From: Diplonema papillatum
Taxonomy: Eukaryota > Euglenozoa > Diplonemea > Diplonemida > Diplonemidae
Direction of reading: 5' to 3'
Assembly (NCBI GenBank): GCA_030068145.1
Contig: JAPJBO010000590.1
Location: 1 to 64,000 of the forward strand
Length of the DNA: 64,000 bases
Numbering within the stretch: position 1 is the first letter of the stretch; every line of letters starts with the position of its first letter. The translations under genes were made by a program, and so were the position numbers. Below the pieces are notes generated by a model. It was not told where the DNA came from and made no database searches. It was given only the letters and a program-made list of their open reading frames with translations. Below are positions 30,115-41,817 of the stretch, piece after piece.

Positions 30115-30430
30115 ATTTTTAGAGTGAAAGTTCGCTTGAAACTCCGGGGTTTTAAAGTCTCCGGGTGACCTTCGTCGGTTAGGGAAGATATTATTTGTGC
30201 TCTGAGTGTCGTAAGAGTGGTGGTTACACGATGTAAGAGGATCGGTGGGTACCTTGGTCGTTGGTCATTGGTAGTTTCGGCCATTGTCCACATACCTTAC
30301 TTACGGTGGGCCCTGCCGCAGTAGGTGACTGTCTGTCTTCTTGGTACCGTCTGACCGTCTCTTTTCGTGTGTTTGTGGTGCTGCTTATGGTTTGCGCAGG
30401 TTGAATATCCGTAACTATATCGTATTGCAA
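30115..30430. repeat. Dispersed repeat family G, long copy
   Basis: It starts TTTTTAGAGTGAAAGTTCGC, then TTGAAACTCCGG...TCTCCGGGTGACCTTCGTCG and a tail with GTAGGTGACTGTCTGTCTTC. It is near-identical to 59838-60130. Shorter or diverged copies lie near 34990, 36815, 37180, 38160, 43580-43815 and 44632. The class is unknown. Confidence 0.75.
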
Positions 30431-30469
30431 TACGGGTGGGGTGCTACAATTAAAGTAGCAAGGAGTCGC

Positions 30470-33135
30470 GAATAGAAGTAAATAAAGAGAGAAAAAAAAT
30501 TTTTTTTCTTTCTTTATTTAGGGACAGCGGATTATTACCCGGGCGGGCCAACTGCCCACTACTTTCGCCAAAATTTTGGTGGGTGGGTCCCCCCCCCCTC
30601 TGGTGGGAATATTTTTTCCCCAAAACTGCATGAAGATTTTCCGACGGAAACCCATTGTTGCATCAATGTAATGGCCCAAATCTGACCGAAAACCGCTGTT
30701 ACATCAATGTAATGGGCCAAATCTGGCGGAAAACCACTGTTACATCACTGTAATGGGCCGGAATTCACAGAAAACCACTGTTACATCAATGAAATGGCCC
30801 AAATTTGACGGAAAACCACTGTTACATTGATGTAATGGGCAGAATCTGACGGAAAACCACTGTTACATCAATGTAATGACCCAAATTTGACCGAAAACCA
30901 CTGTTACATCAATGTAATGGGCCAAATTTGATGGAAAACCACTGTTACATCAATGTAATGGGCCAAATTTGACCGAAAACCACTGTTACATCAATGTAAT
31001 GGGCAGAATTTGACCGAAAACCACTGCAGTGTGGGGGCTGGCACCGGTGCTGGCCGGTGCCCGGTGCTGAGCACCAGCACCGGGCACCGCGGTGCTGGCG
31101 GTGCTCTCCGGTGCTGGAAAAATAACTTCGGTTTTCACACCTCAAAAAGCTCAAAAAAACGAAAAAAAAGTGTTGAAACCATAGTTTGGGCTCCGTTCTC
31201 GGTTTTTTGAGCAGAATTTTTTTGAGTTGCACCCCCCCCACGCTCCCCCATTGAGTCTGGGTCGCAGTGGGTGCTTCCCCATTACGACTGTGGGCCTGAT
31301 CCTGGCTCCTGGAAGCCGGTCCACAGTACCAGACCTTTTTCGACGACTTTTTGCTCGAGATCAACTCCGATGAAGAGATCTGTGGATAATAGACCCGGGG
31401 GCCAAAGAGTTGGTACGTGGTTCGTCGAGCCAGGGACCGGGACGTGGATCCGCGTGAAAGCGGAAATCGTGGAAGTCGAATTTTCCTTTTCAGATTTCTT
31501 GGTTCAAATGCCTGTGCACGTGAAATTATCAATTCCCGCAGGGTGCGTTTTTTTGACATTTGACCCCGACGAAACAACACTATTGCACTGGTAGTTTTGA
31601 CCGTTTTGGCGTGATTCTGTGATGCAAAGTTTTGCATTCCGCGGTGTAGTTTTCATGCCTGGTGCCCTGAACGTCGGAAAGCCTCAACGAACCACGCAAA
31701 TACTATGGGTTCCCTGGGTCCAATTTGCACAAATCTCCTCATCGGAGCTGAACGTGAGCATAAAGTCGACGAGAAAGGTCTGCTACACGGGCCAGCGAAA
31801 GAATGTCACAAAACAGGGGATTTAGCATTGCAAAACTGGTGGGTTCCATATCCGCCGTAACCCGGTGCCCTTTACCTCGTACGAACCCAAGAAACGCGCA
31901 CATACTTTTTGGTCGCCGGATCCATTTCTCACGGCTCTCTTCATCGGAGCTGCTCGCGAGCAAAAACTCGTTGAAAAAGGTGTGCTACGGGGTGGTTAAA
32001 GTCAAATACCAGACCCAGCACCGGAGAGCACCGGAGAGCACCGGCCGGTGCTCTCCGGTGCCAGCACCGGTGCTGTGGTGTCAGCCCCCACACTGCAGTG
32101 GTTTTCCGTCAAATTTGGGCCATTACATCGATGTAACAGTGGTTTTCCGTCAAATTTGGGCCATTACATTGATGTAACAGTGGTTTTCCGTCAAATTTGG
32201 GCCATTATATTGATGTAACAGTGGTTTTCGTCAGATTCTGCCCATGACATCGATGTAACAGTGGTTTTCCGTCAGATTCTGCCCATTACATCGATGTAAC
32301 AGTGGTTTTCCGTCAGATTCTGCCCATTACATCGATGTAACAGTGGTTTTCCGTCAAATTTGGGCCATGACATTGATGTAACAGTGGTTTTCCGTCAGAT
32401 TCTGCCCATTACATTGATGTAACAGTGGTTTTCCGTCAGATTCTGCCCATTACATCGATGTAACAGTGGTTTTCCGTCAAATTTGGGCCATTACATCGAT
32501 GTAACAGTGGTTTTCCGTCAAATTTGGGCCATTACATCGATGTAACAGTGGTTTTCGGTCAAATTTGCCCATTACATTGATGTAACAGTGGTTTTCCGTC
32601 AAATTCTGGCCATTACATTGATGTAACAGTGGTTTTCCGTCAGATTTGGGCCATTACATTGATGTAACAGTGGTTTTCCGTCAGATTTGGGCCATTACAT
32701 TGATGTAACAGTGGTTTTCGGTCAAATTCTGCCCATTACATTGATGTAACAGTGGTTTTCCGTCAGATTCTGCCCATTACATCGATGTAACAGTGGTTTT
32801 CCGTCAAATTTGGGCCATTACATTGATGTAACAGTGGTTTTCCGTCAAATTTTGGGCCATTACATTGATGTAACAGTGGTTTTCCGTCAAATTCTGCCCA
32901 TTACATCGATGTAACAGTGGTTTTCCGTCAAATTCTGCCCATTACATCGATGTAACAGTGGTTTTCGGTCAGATTTGGGCCAGTACATTGATGTAACAGT
33001 GGCTTTCCGTCAAATTTGGGCCATTACATTGATGTAACAGTGGTTTTCCGTCAAATTCTGCCCATTACATCGATGTAACAGTGGTTTTCCGTCAGATTCT
33101 GCCCATTACATCGATGTAACAGTACTTCTATTATT
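30470..33135. mobile_element. Foldback-like element with satellite arms
   Basis: The left arm (30640-31026) has about nine 41-bp units in one orientation; the right arm (32096-33125) has about 25 of the same unit inverted (CCATTACATCGATGTAACAG...TTTTCCGTCAAATTTGGG). Inside the arms lie inverted GCACCGG-rich palindromic blocks (31028-31110 and 32005-32095), and further in, inverted copies of CTCTTCATCGGAG...GAAAAAGGT (31330-31385 and 31930-31990). AATAGAAGTA (30472) and TACTTCTATT (33123) are inverted near the outer limits. Satellite-built inverted arms around a unique centre are the hallmark of foldback transposons. No transposase is visible and no target duplication is proven. Confidence 0.78.
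32096..33125. repeat. 41-bp satellite arm with TTACATCGATGTAA palindrome
   Basis: About 25 units, each containing the 14-bp palindrome TTACATCGATGTAA or its TTACATTGATGTAA variant. Adjacent units vary between GGGCC and CTGCCC linkers. The shorter, inverted arm is at 30640-31026. Confidence 0.95.
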
Positions 33136-33139
33136 TTTT

Positions 33140-33760
33140 GTGCGGTCGACGATATACGTCGTTCTGATGTCTGACGACTTTGGCTATTTTTTTTTTTTTT
33201 TTTTGGTGCAAGCGTACATCCCGAATAAGAAACACCCAACTATACTGTCTCTCGCTGCTGTTTCCTGACAAATTCAACGAATACTTTACAACTATAGCGA
33301 CAATGGTCACCAGAGACTACTTGGGTTGGAGGGACCACAAGTCCTATCGTGCTGGTATACGCGACCCACTTGTTCTGAGTTTCCCATATCTGGACCCCCC
33401 CGCTCCAGTGTTTAGGCAGCGTACTGGCTCTGCATGCATGATGATTAGCATCAAGTCTTAAATGAGAGCAAAAAGGAAGGGAGGCCAAGACTCCGTATGC
33501 AGGGGGGGAAAAAGTGTTTCCATTTTGAATTCCGGGGGGGTGGGCAAGAACGTGCTTAACACGTGTCCCATCTGCAGTCACAGAAGGCAGGTCATCATCA
33601 GCGCGGAACACCTATTCTACACCTCTCGTGTCACTGCGCAAAGTCAGACTGGAGTCCAACTTAGCAGGGTCTTCTTCCCCGCTGACAGTTTCAAGTCCGT
33701 TCCCTTGACTGCCGTTTCGCCAGATAGTAGGTGGTTTTTAGGCGGCTGTTCGTAGCTAGC
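33140..33760. other. Intergenic stretch with T-tract and family I repeat
   Basis: It has a T20 tract (33186-33204). Positions 33609-33735 (TATTCTACACCTCTCGTGTC...TTCCCTTGACTGCCGTTTCG) recur at 37435-37560 and, inverted, at 55410-55535. No gene is recognised. Confidence 0.5.
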
Positions 33761-33918
33761 CACAGCACTTTGGGATCCCTTCGGGTTCTTTGTCGGTGTT
33801 GGCAGCTATTGTTCGAGCATTTCCTTCCAAGCTGGCGCTTGCATTGAGCCGGTCCGTCCCTATCTCTTGAAACTGCATCGAAGTGCCTGCCGCTGTTTAT
33901 CAAAGTGAATCACGACTG

Positions 33919-34082
33919 TGAGCCGGTCCGTCTTTATCTCTTGAAACTGCATCGAAGTGCCTGCCGTTGATAAATCGCAGTGATCTATCAGGTCCATCCC
34001 TAGTCCCTAGAGCTGCGTCGAATTGCCCGGTGCTGTATTCTTCGGTCTATCACGGTCTATCAAGAGGGGATGGACCGGCTCA
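33919..34082. mobile_element. TG...CA short element, copy 1, 5-bp target duplication GACTG
   Basis: It starts TGAGCCGGTCCG and ends GGACCGGCTCA, flanked by GACTG at 33914-33918 and 34083-34087. It appears inserted into the left half of another copy of the same family (33845-33913). The body matches the copies at 47804-47982 and 49588-49767. TG/CA ends and a 5-bp duplication fit a solo LTR; the 11-bp inverted ends and 164-180-bp length also fit a MITE. Confidence 0.85.
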
Positions 34083-34384
34083 GACTGGTCCTCTTCTCGC
34101 GGTGGCAATCTGCGAAGTGAAGTCCGCAGAGCGCAGTGCACAGGAGAGTTACCTCTGTGCAGCACCAACCAAAAAAGACAGGCGCTTCGTTTTGTTTGTG
34201 CGTGCCGGATCTAGCACAAGCCGTGCTATCCGGCCCGTGCACTGTGGAGCACGCAGTCTCCATCCCTCGCCGCCGTAGCCGCATTTTCCGGGAAGGCACT
34301 CAGCTTGACCTCCTCCCAGTCAACGGCATCCGGGACGCAGTCGTCTTTCGACTTGAGCAGCTCAGCCATTTCTGAGACTATTTA

Positions 34385-34545
34385 TTTTGTTTGTGCGTGC
34401 CGGTTGATCGTTTTCCCACTCGTATTTACCCTGTGTGTATTCAGGTAAGGAATTCTGATCAACCACCAAAACACGCTGCCTACGTCTTTTTAGCCTGCAC
34501 AATACATTGAAGGGCAACCCACAAGATTGTTAGTACTAAAAAGAA
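34385..34545 (+). repeat. Dispersed repeat family H copy
   Basis: GTGCGTGCCGGTTGATCGTT...AAGGAATTCTGATCAACCAC...GTTAGTACTAAAAAG. The GGTTGATC / GATCAACC pair could form a stem. Other copies lie at 29795-29960, 56355-56462, 56508-56655 and 57105-57235. The A-rich 3' end suggests a small retroposon; no pol III boxes were identified. Confidence 0.7.
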
Positions 34546-34617
34546 GAGAGAGTGCAAGGGGGTGGTAGAAGACATGTGAAAACGGGGTTTCGCCTAGAGG
34601 CAGCTACACGACAAAAG

Positions 34618-34930
34618 AAATACTCGACGTAGCTGCTTCGATTCCGAATGGAAGGGGGGAAATATAGAGGTAAGGGGCAAATACAATACAAACACAAGTG
34701 ATTTGTTGTTGTTCTTCGCTTACACCACCGTGTGTTGCTTTCTCACTCAGGACTTTGACCTGTTGTGTTTGTGTGATTTGTCGTGTAGGGGTAGACCCGC
34801 ATGACCTCACGTCCGTTCAACACGTGGTTCGGTAGTTACAGCACTTGGGATCCCTTCTGTTCTTTGTCGGGCAGCATCGTTGAGCATTTCCTGTCAAGCT
34901 GGCGCTTATGTAAAAAAAAAAAAAAAAAAT
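34618..34930 (+). mobile_element. Family C repeat, uninterrupted reference copy with A18 tail
   Basis: This intact copy (ATACTCGACGTAGCTGCTTC...GAGGTAAGGGGCAAATAC...CTGGCGCTTATGT then A18) provides the empty site for both TA-flanked TIR elements. The A tail suggests reverse transcription from RNA. Confidence 0.8.
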
Positions 34931-36095
34931 TGTCGTGTAGCTGTCTGTCTCCCCTGGTACCGCATGTCGTCTCTTTTCGCGCACGTTTTTTAGAGTTATC
35001 GTTCGCTTGAGAATCCGGGATTCTAGAGTCTCCGGGTGACCTTCGTCGGATGGGTTCTTTTAAAGCGTATATGTTCTGGGTGGGAGTGTCGTAGTATGGC
35101 ATTCAAAGAATGTTTGGTCTGTCTTTCGTTGAAGGGGATCGTAGCTGCTGATGTGCGGTCGTAGCTTGTCGTCAGACTCGGCGATAGCGGGGTTGACGCT
35201 TGGTGTAGGATGAAGTTGGAAGAATCAGTCAGCTGCATGGGTGGCTACAACGGGCTGTCATTGATTTGCAGGTCGACGGCTTTTTGACACTGGCACCACA
35301 CGCTGGCTTTGAACTTGCCTTCGATGAACACTTTTCGTCTTCGTCACATGTGCACGCGGTGGAGGGAGGTCACAACAAACTGACGCAAGAACTGGAGGGG
35401 GGGAGAGCGTCCTCGGCAAACAAACAAACAAACCAGTCGGGATTCGGAACGGTGGAAGCAAAAAAAAAAAAAAAAAAAAGTGGGCAGGCAAAATGCGGTT
35501 TGGTTGAAGAAGTTGAAAAACGATAGTGTGTGTATGGTACTCATTTGCATGCAAAATGACTCCCCGACTAACGCAACAAGAAGGCAGGCAGACCTCCCAG
35601 GGCAGGGGGGGTACCTGCGGCGGTGAAGTAACGAAGCTCATCCGAGTGTCCGATGAAACCCCTTGTCAATACCACCCAACGACTGCGACGCGCGTGCGAA
35701 ATGTTGGACGCTAGCGTCTGTCAAGAGCATGCGTACCTCAGCCGTGTTTTAAAGGTGGGATGAGAGGCATCGGCTCACTCTGTCAAAGGACCATACCACT
35801 AACGCAACAAGAAGGTAGTAGTTGAGGAAGGTGCAAACATGGAGAGTCCTGCACGAGACTTGGGCACGTGCCTAGGGCCTGTGACCCGCTTTTTGAGAAC
35901 CGGCATGTGTGCCGTTTACGGGATACATGTCGGCTTCCTACTCATGGGAGGCACTCTCACACCTCAAACCCAGACCAAAATCACTAACGCAACAAGAAGA
36001 CGAAAAACGAAGAAGAAGAAGAACGCAAAGAGAAAAGAGAAACAAAGAAAGTGAAGTGCTCAAGGGGGGCGTCCGGTGCTTATTTTCAACAGCAC
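34931..36095. other. Repeat fragments and unique sequence, no gene recognised
   Basis: It has a family G fragment near 34990-35060, an A21 tract (35460-35479) and several ACTAACGCAACAAGAAG words (35568, 35799, 35983). There are no supported genes. Confidence 0.4.
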
Positions 36096-36232
36096 GGCGA
36101 GGTCCAGCCTCAGAAGCTGAAGATGGAGTTAAACAGGGTGTGCCGCAACCAAAACGCGTGTAAATCCACACCCGAAGAGCGGGTGTGACACCCGCTTATT
36201 AACTCCAGCTCTGAGGCTGGACCTTACCATGA
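36096..36232. mobile_element. Family D MITE-like element
   Basis: CACGGCGAGGTCCAGCCTCA...GGAGTTAAAC ... TTAACTCCAGCTCTGAGGCT...CTTACCATG, with inner ACACCCGAAGAGCGGGTGT hairpin. Confidence 0.7.
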
Positions 36233-36243
36233 GGGTTTGGTTT

Positions 36244-36755
36244 GCAAGAACGTGCTTGGAATGGACATGTGCTCAACACCGCACTGGTCCCGTCTGCGCC
36301 GTGCTTCGGTCCTTTAAGCCACGGACACATAAGGCGGACCATCATCAGCGCGGAACCTAAGTCTCTGCAGACAGGACAGCGGTGTGAGTCTAGTTTGTCA
36401 GGTGGCTGTTCGTAGCTCGTCACAGCCAGGACTACTCAGCACAGAGAGGGGAGGTGTGGGGAGAAAATGATCGACGCAGCTGCTTTGACTCCGAATGGAA
36501 GGGAGAAAATATAGAGGTAGAGGGGAATATACAATACAAACACAATCTGATTTGTTCTTCGCTTACACCACCGTGTGTTGTTTTCTCTCTCAGGACTTTG
36601 ACCTGTTGTGTTTGTGTGATTCGTCGTGTTGGGGTAGACCCGCATGACCTCACGTCCGTTCAACACGTGGTTCGGTAGTTGCAGCACTTGGGATCCCTTC
36701 GGTTCTTTGTCTGGCAGCTATTGTCGAGCATTTCCTTCCAAGCCGGCACTTAAAC
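36244..36755 (+). mobile_element. Family B copy followed by family C copy
   Basis: B occupies 36244-36435 and C 36470-36755. The C copy has GAGGTAGAGGGGAA where the TA-site elements inserted elsewhere, a further unfilled site though slightly diverged. Confidence 0.7.
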
Positions 36756-36814
36756 GCACCTACAAAACGGGTCCTCTCGTTGAACAGCTTACGTCCTGGC
36801 ACTCATCCCGGTGC

Positions 36815-37605
36815 TTTAGAGCGAAAGTTGGCTTAGAGATCCGGGGTTTTATAGTCTCCGGGTGACGACCATTGTCGTAACGGTTCCTTCTAGGTCTCGT
36901 ATACTAGTATGCGTATCGTATCTGCGGTAGTGGCAGTGCGTGTGCTTGTGTGTTTGTGTCTTCGCTGCCTGTTGCCGACGATTCGACTTATTATTAGAGC
37001 GCGCTCAGTTCCTGTTGTTTGACTTTTTTCTGTCTTGTCTGCAGCTCCCAGCAGCAGTTGCAACCGACGCCGGGGGTAGCACGAAGAAGACGCGCAAAGG
37101 AGAACCTTATGAAGCCGCCTCTAGTGTGGTACTCATTTGCGTGCAAATGACTACCCCTCCCGCTAGAGCCCAATTTTTAGAGTTAAAGCCCGCTTTGAGA
37201 CTCCGGGGCGTTAGAGTCTCCGCGCGACCGTTGTTAAAATGGGATCTCTTAGAGCAAGAAAGGGCTATACGAGTGCGGGTTGTTTCTTTTGCTGTGCACT
37301 TTCGCTGTGGGGTTATGGCTGGACTGTTTGTGACCGACACCACGGACATTCCTCCGAGGGGTGCAGGTGTTGTTTTGGTGCTTCGTGTGGCATTTCCACA
37401 AAACAAGAGTGGTATTTCATTGTTGCGGACTCCCACCTATTCTACACCTCTCGTGTCACTGCACAAAGTCAGACTAGAGTCAAACTCAACAGGGTCTTCC
37501 CCCGCTGACAGTTTCAAGCCCGTTCCCTTGACTGCTGTTTCGCCAGATAGTAGGTAGGGACAGAAGGAATCTCATTGGTCCATTCATCCGCGTCTTTAAT
37601 TAGAA

Positions 37606-37653
<48 letters not shown>

Positions 37654-38345
37654 CACCCGCGCTTGACCTGATCTCTCAGCGTTGACATTCGGGGCACTGA
37701 GCAGAAGTCACATTCCACTCGCCACCGCTGTGATGAAGCGAAACTGCTGTGGTTTAATTAACCAGTTGGATTCCTCTTGTTCGTAACAGTTCCAAGCTGA
37801 CACTTGCAGTTTACTGAGGGAATAGGAGCAAGACGCATGGTTAGATGAGCACGACCACCTCGAATCGACACCAGGAGATTCGGATGGAGCTGGCTTCTAC
37901 AACTAGTAATATTCCGGTAAAAAGGTAGCACGTGTTGCGGTTGTTCTGGCATAGTGTCTTCCTCCTCCAAAGGACTTGCAGTTTACTGAAGGAATACGAG
38001 CAAGACGCATGGCTAGATGAGCACGACCACCTCGAATCGACACCAGGAGAATTCGGGTGGAGCTGGCTTCTACAACCAGTAATATTCCGGTAAAAGGTAG
38101 CACTCCTCAGCTAGCCCGAACCAAAAGGATCAAAGAACGTCAGGCACACCTTCCCGAATATTTTTAGAGCTAAAGTTCGCTTGAAATTCCGGGGGTTTAG
38201 GGTCTCCGTGTGCCGTTCATGACTGGGTTCTCTTTGAGCAAGAAAGGGCTATGTGGTTATGGGTTGTATATTTAGTGCACGCTTTCGTTATGGGTTATGG
38301 CTGGACTGTTTGTGACCGACACCAAGTACCTTCGTGGAGTGTAGT
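36815..38345. repeat. Cluster of family G, I and J repeats
   Basis: G-like blocks lie at 36815-36870, 37180-37330 and 38160-38345. Family I is at 37435-37560. Two tandem copies of the J repeat (ACTTGCAGTTTACTGARGGA...GTAATATTCCGGTAAAA) lie at 37803-37930 and 37974-38105. Position 38269-38270 is the empty TA target for the MITE found in the G copy at 43816-44028. Confidence 0.65.
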
Positions 38346-38411
38346 CTTGGGCCCCCCACGTTCTACAAGTTGAGCAGGGGTTGCCTTGTAGCCCGTACCG
38401 GTCTGTTGTCC

Positions 38412-38634
38412 GCGTTTTATTGTATAAGCACCTGCTTTGTAGGGAATACTTGAGGAGGCTGCCAGCTGCAAAAGATCAAAGGAGGTAAATGTGCTGTAGC
38501 CCACACGAAACACAGGTGAATCTGGGTTCAGTGGCGGGCGTAAGCGTCCAACAAAAAAGACCCACGTTGTAGTTGTATTGTTTCTCCCCCTCTAGCCTCC
38601 TTCGAAGTAAGCACAAGGCAGCCCCTCGAGTATT
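38412..38634 (-). mobile_element. Family A repeat, near-complete, minus orientation
   Basis: Read on the minus strand it matches the 9091-9307 copy from ACTCGAGG to the CAAAGCAGGTGCTTATA tail. Confidence 0.75.
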
Positions 38635-38994
38635 TCTCTTTTACAGCGTGGTAGTGCGGGCACAACATGCAAGAAGGTCTGGAAGAAATCAGGAGCCGCG
38701 GGTGGCACCCACTGAGAATTCGCACCGGGGGCAGTCTCGAGCATTTTCGTACAAAGCAGGGGCGCAAAAAAAAAAGAAAAACTAATAAAGATCCCTCCAG
38801 CACGGGGGGTGAGAATCCTGCCGTGCGAACGGTTTTGAGCGAAGACATTTCAGAACAAAGGGGGAGGAAGCACTGTTGGCACGGCGGTATGGTGGGGTGG
38901 TTTCTTGTCTTCCAACCGGTCTTTCCGTCTTTTGTGTGTGTCCGAGTCTACTGCGGGGGTGTGGCACACCCGCAGACCCAGCGTGAAATCCAGT

Positions 38995-39975
38995 GCGATC
39001 ACCTGTTTTTGCAGGTGTCACACTGGATTTCACGCTGGATTTGCGGGTGCTACACTGGATTTCACACTGGATTTGCGGGTGTTACACCGGATTTACACGA
39101 GGATTTGTGGGTGTCACACCGGATTTCACACTGGATTTGCAGGTGTCACACTGGATTGCACACTGGATTTGCGGGTGTCACACTGGATTTACACTAGGAT
39201 TTGTGGGTGTCGCACCGGATTTCACGCTGGGTGTCACACCGGATTTCACACTGGATTTACGGGTGTTACACCGGATTTACACGAGGATTTGTGGGTGTCA
39301 CACCGGATTTCACACTGGATTTGCAGGTGTCACACTGGATTGCACACTGGATTTGCGGGTGTCACACTGGATTTACACTAGGATTTGTGGGTGTCGCACC
39401 GGATTTTACAAAGGATTTGCAGGTGGCACACTGGGTTGCACACTGGATTTGCGGGTGTCACACTGGATTTACACTAGGATTTGTGGGTGTCGCACCGGAT
39501 TTCACGCTGGGTGTCACACCGGATTTCACACTGAATTTGCGGGTGTCACACTGGATTTCATACTGGAGGGTCACACTGGATTTACACTAGGACTTGTGGG
39601 TGTTACACCGGATTTCACACTGGATTTGCGGGTGTCACACTGGATTTACACTAGGATTTGTGGGTGTCACACCGGATTTCACGCTGGATTTGCGGGTGTC
39701 ACACTGGATTGCACACTGGATTTGCGGGTGTCACACCGGATTGCACACTGGATTTGCGGGTGTCACACCGGATTGCACACTGGATTTGCGGGTGTCACAC
39801 CGGATTGCACGCTGGATTTGCGGGTGTCACACTGGATTTACACAAGGATTTGTGGGTGGCGCACCGGATTTCGCGCTGGATTTGCATCTGTCGCACCGGT
39901 TTGCACACTGGATTTGCGGGTGTCACACTGGATTTCACACTGGATTTGCGGGTGCCATGTTGGATTTCACACAGG
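38995..39975. repeat. About 32-bp minisatellite, roughly 30 diverged units
   Basis: The unit is GCGGGTGTCACACCGGATTG plus CACACTGGATTT, with many single-base variants and some shortened units. The spacing of exact units (for example 39724 and 39756) is 32 bp, and all three forward frames stay open, giving TGFHTGFAGVTPDFTLDLRV-type artefactual ORFs up to 370 codons. Confidence 0.93.
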
Positions 39976-40054
39976 ATTGACTGAAAACGGGAAACCGGGA
40001 AACCGTGTTGCTAAAGTCCCCTGCTGCAGACGATCAACTGGAGTCGACGAACCC

Positions 40055-40180
40055 TGCACGGTGAAGTCTAGCCTCAGAGGGCTGGAGCTACAACTAAAAG
40101 TGTGAATCCACACCCGAAAAGCGAGCGTGGCCCCCGCTTTTTTAACTCCAGTTTTTTAGCTCCAACTTTTGAGGCTGAGA
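40055..40180. mobile_element. Family D MITE-like fragment
   Basis: CACGGTGAAGTCTAGCCTCA...ACACCCGAAAAGCGAGC...AACTCCAG...TTTTGAGGCTGAGAGGCAG. One end is diverged. Confidence 0.55.
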
Positions 40181-40444
40181 GGCAGCAGATGCGGGTACAA
40201 ACGGGGCGGGGATTGCAAGAACGTGCTTGGAATGGATATGTGCTCAACACACCGCACTGGTCCCGTCTGCGCCGTCTAACCTCAACTAGCAGAGGCTATT
40301 GCTTACTCCGGAAGAGGCTAGAGGGGGAGAAACAATACAACCCCAAAGTGGGTCTTTTTGTTGAACTCTTAAGCTCGCCTCTGAACCGGGGACCCACCCA
40401 AAGAAGGCAGCTTCAGCTGAAACCCGACGCCTATATTACCCCCC

Positions 40445-41817
40445 CTGAAAGCGACCACAGCTCGATTTCGCGGAGATGCAGATTATCGCCACAGATATCT
40501 TCTGTATTCTGACCCAGAAAACGACAAGGCTCGACGACACTCGATCGGGCGGGGGGTTGCCTTGGCTCAGATTGGATCTGCTCTCTAGAGAGCATCGTCG
40601 CGGATGAAACGGTTGCCTTCGGAGAACTTTCCCGTGTCTGCTTGCCGAAGGGTCGGTGCCTGTTTTCGCGTCTGCGCCGCCTCCAGGTGCTTGTTAGCTG
40701 AGACTTCCGAGTCGACGACGACGGCTGGGCGGGCGATCTTGAGGTACCTGGACCCGAAGTGGCCTTTTGCTCCTCCCTCTTCTTCTTCTAGAGGTAGGAT
40801 GCGCGTCGTCATCACGCCAATCGTCTCTGCTGAGCCAATCCGCCTACCGCCCCCTGAAGCGACCACAGCTCGATTTCGCGGAGATGCAGATTATCGCCAC
40901 AGATATCTTCTGTATTCTGACCCAGAAAACGACAAGGCTCGACGACACTCGATCGGGCGGGGGGTTGCCTTGGCTCAGATTGGATCTGCTCTCTAGAGAG
41001 CATCGTCGCGGATGAAACGGTTGCCTTCGGAGAACTTTCCCGTGTCTGCTTGCCGAAGGGTCGGTGCCTGTTTTCGCGTCTGCGCCGCCTCCAGGTGCTT
41101 GATGGCTTCGGGAGCTGAGACTTCCGAGTCGACGACGACGGCTGGGCGGGCGATCTTGAGGTACCTGGACCCGAAGTGGCCTTTTGCTCCTCCCTCTTCT
41201 TCTTCTAGAGGTAGGATGCGCGTCGTCATCACGCCAATCGTCTCTGCTGAGCCAATCCACCTACCGCCCCCTGAAGCGACCACAGCTCGATTTCGCGGAG
41301 ATGCAGATTATCGCCACAGATATCTTCTGTATTCTGACCCAGAAAACGACAAGGCTCGACGACACTCGATCGGGCGGGGGGTTGCCTTGGCTCAGATTGG
41401 ATCTGCTCTCTAGAGAGCATCGTCGCGGATGAAACGGTTGCCTTCGGAGAACTTTCCCGTGTCTGCTTGCCGAAGGGTCGGTGCCTGTTTTCGCGTCTGC
41501 GCCGCCTCCAGGTGCTTGTTAGCTGAGACTTCCGAGTCGACGACGACGGCTGGGCGGGCGATCTTGAGGTACCTGGACCCGAAGTGGCCTTTTGCTCCTC
41601 CCTCTTCTTCTTCTAGAGGTAGGATGCGCGTCGTCATCACGCCAATCGTCTCTGCTGAGCCAATCCACCTACCGCCCCCTGAAGCGACCACAGCTCGATT
41701 TCGCGGAGATGCAGATTATCGCCACAGATATCTTCTGTATTCTGACCCAGAAAACGACAAGGCTCGACGACACTCGATCGGGCGGGGGGTTGCCTTGGCT
41801 CAGATTGGATCTGCTCT
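40445..41817 (-). repeat. Three extra tandem copies of the LRR gene's terminal coding region (408/417-bp units)
   Basis: Units with stop-codon positions at about 40585, 40993 and 41410 (spacing 408 and 417 bp) repeat the last 60-65 codons of the LRR gene (RYLKIARPAVVVDSEVSA...NKHLEAAQTRKQAPT...KFSEGNRFIRDDAL) plus an unrelated upstream portion. The middle copy retains the PEA codons (9 bp) also present in the gene; the others lack them. Each replaces the gene's FGKQRRFYTGK with LRQADTGK. Upstream of RYLK each copy reads CTTCGGGTCCAG/GTAC, a possible splice acceptor, so they could act as alternative last exons. That is inference. Confidence 0.85.

Noticed and set aside
32096..33125. CRISPR-like array
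   Set aside because: Repeats are head-to-tail satellite units without unique spacers, and the host is eukaryotic.
38993..40105. 370-codon ORF of TGFHTGFAGV-type repeats
   Set aside because: A 32-bp minisatellite open in all frames, with no conserved start or function.
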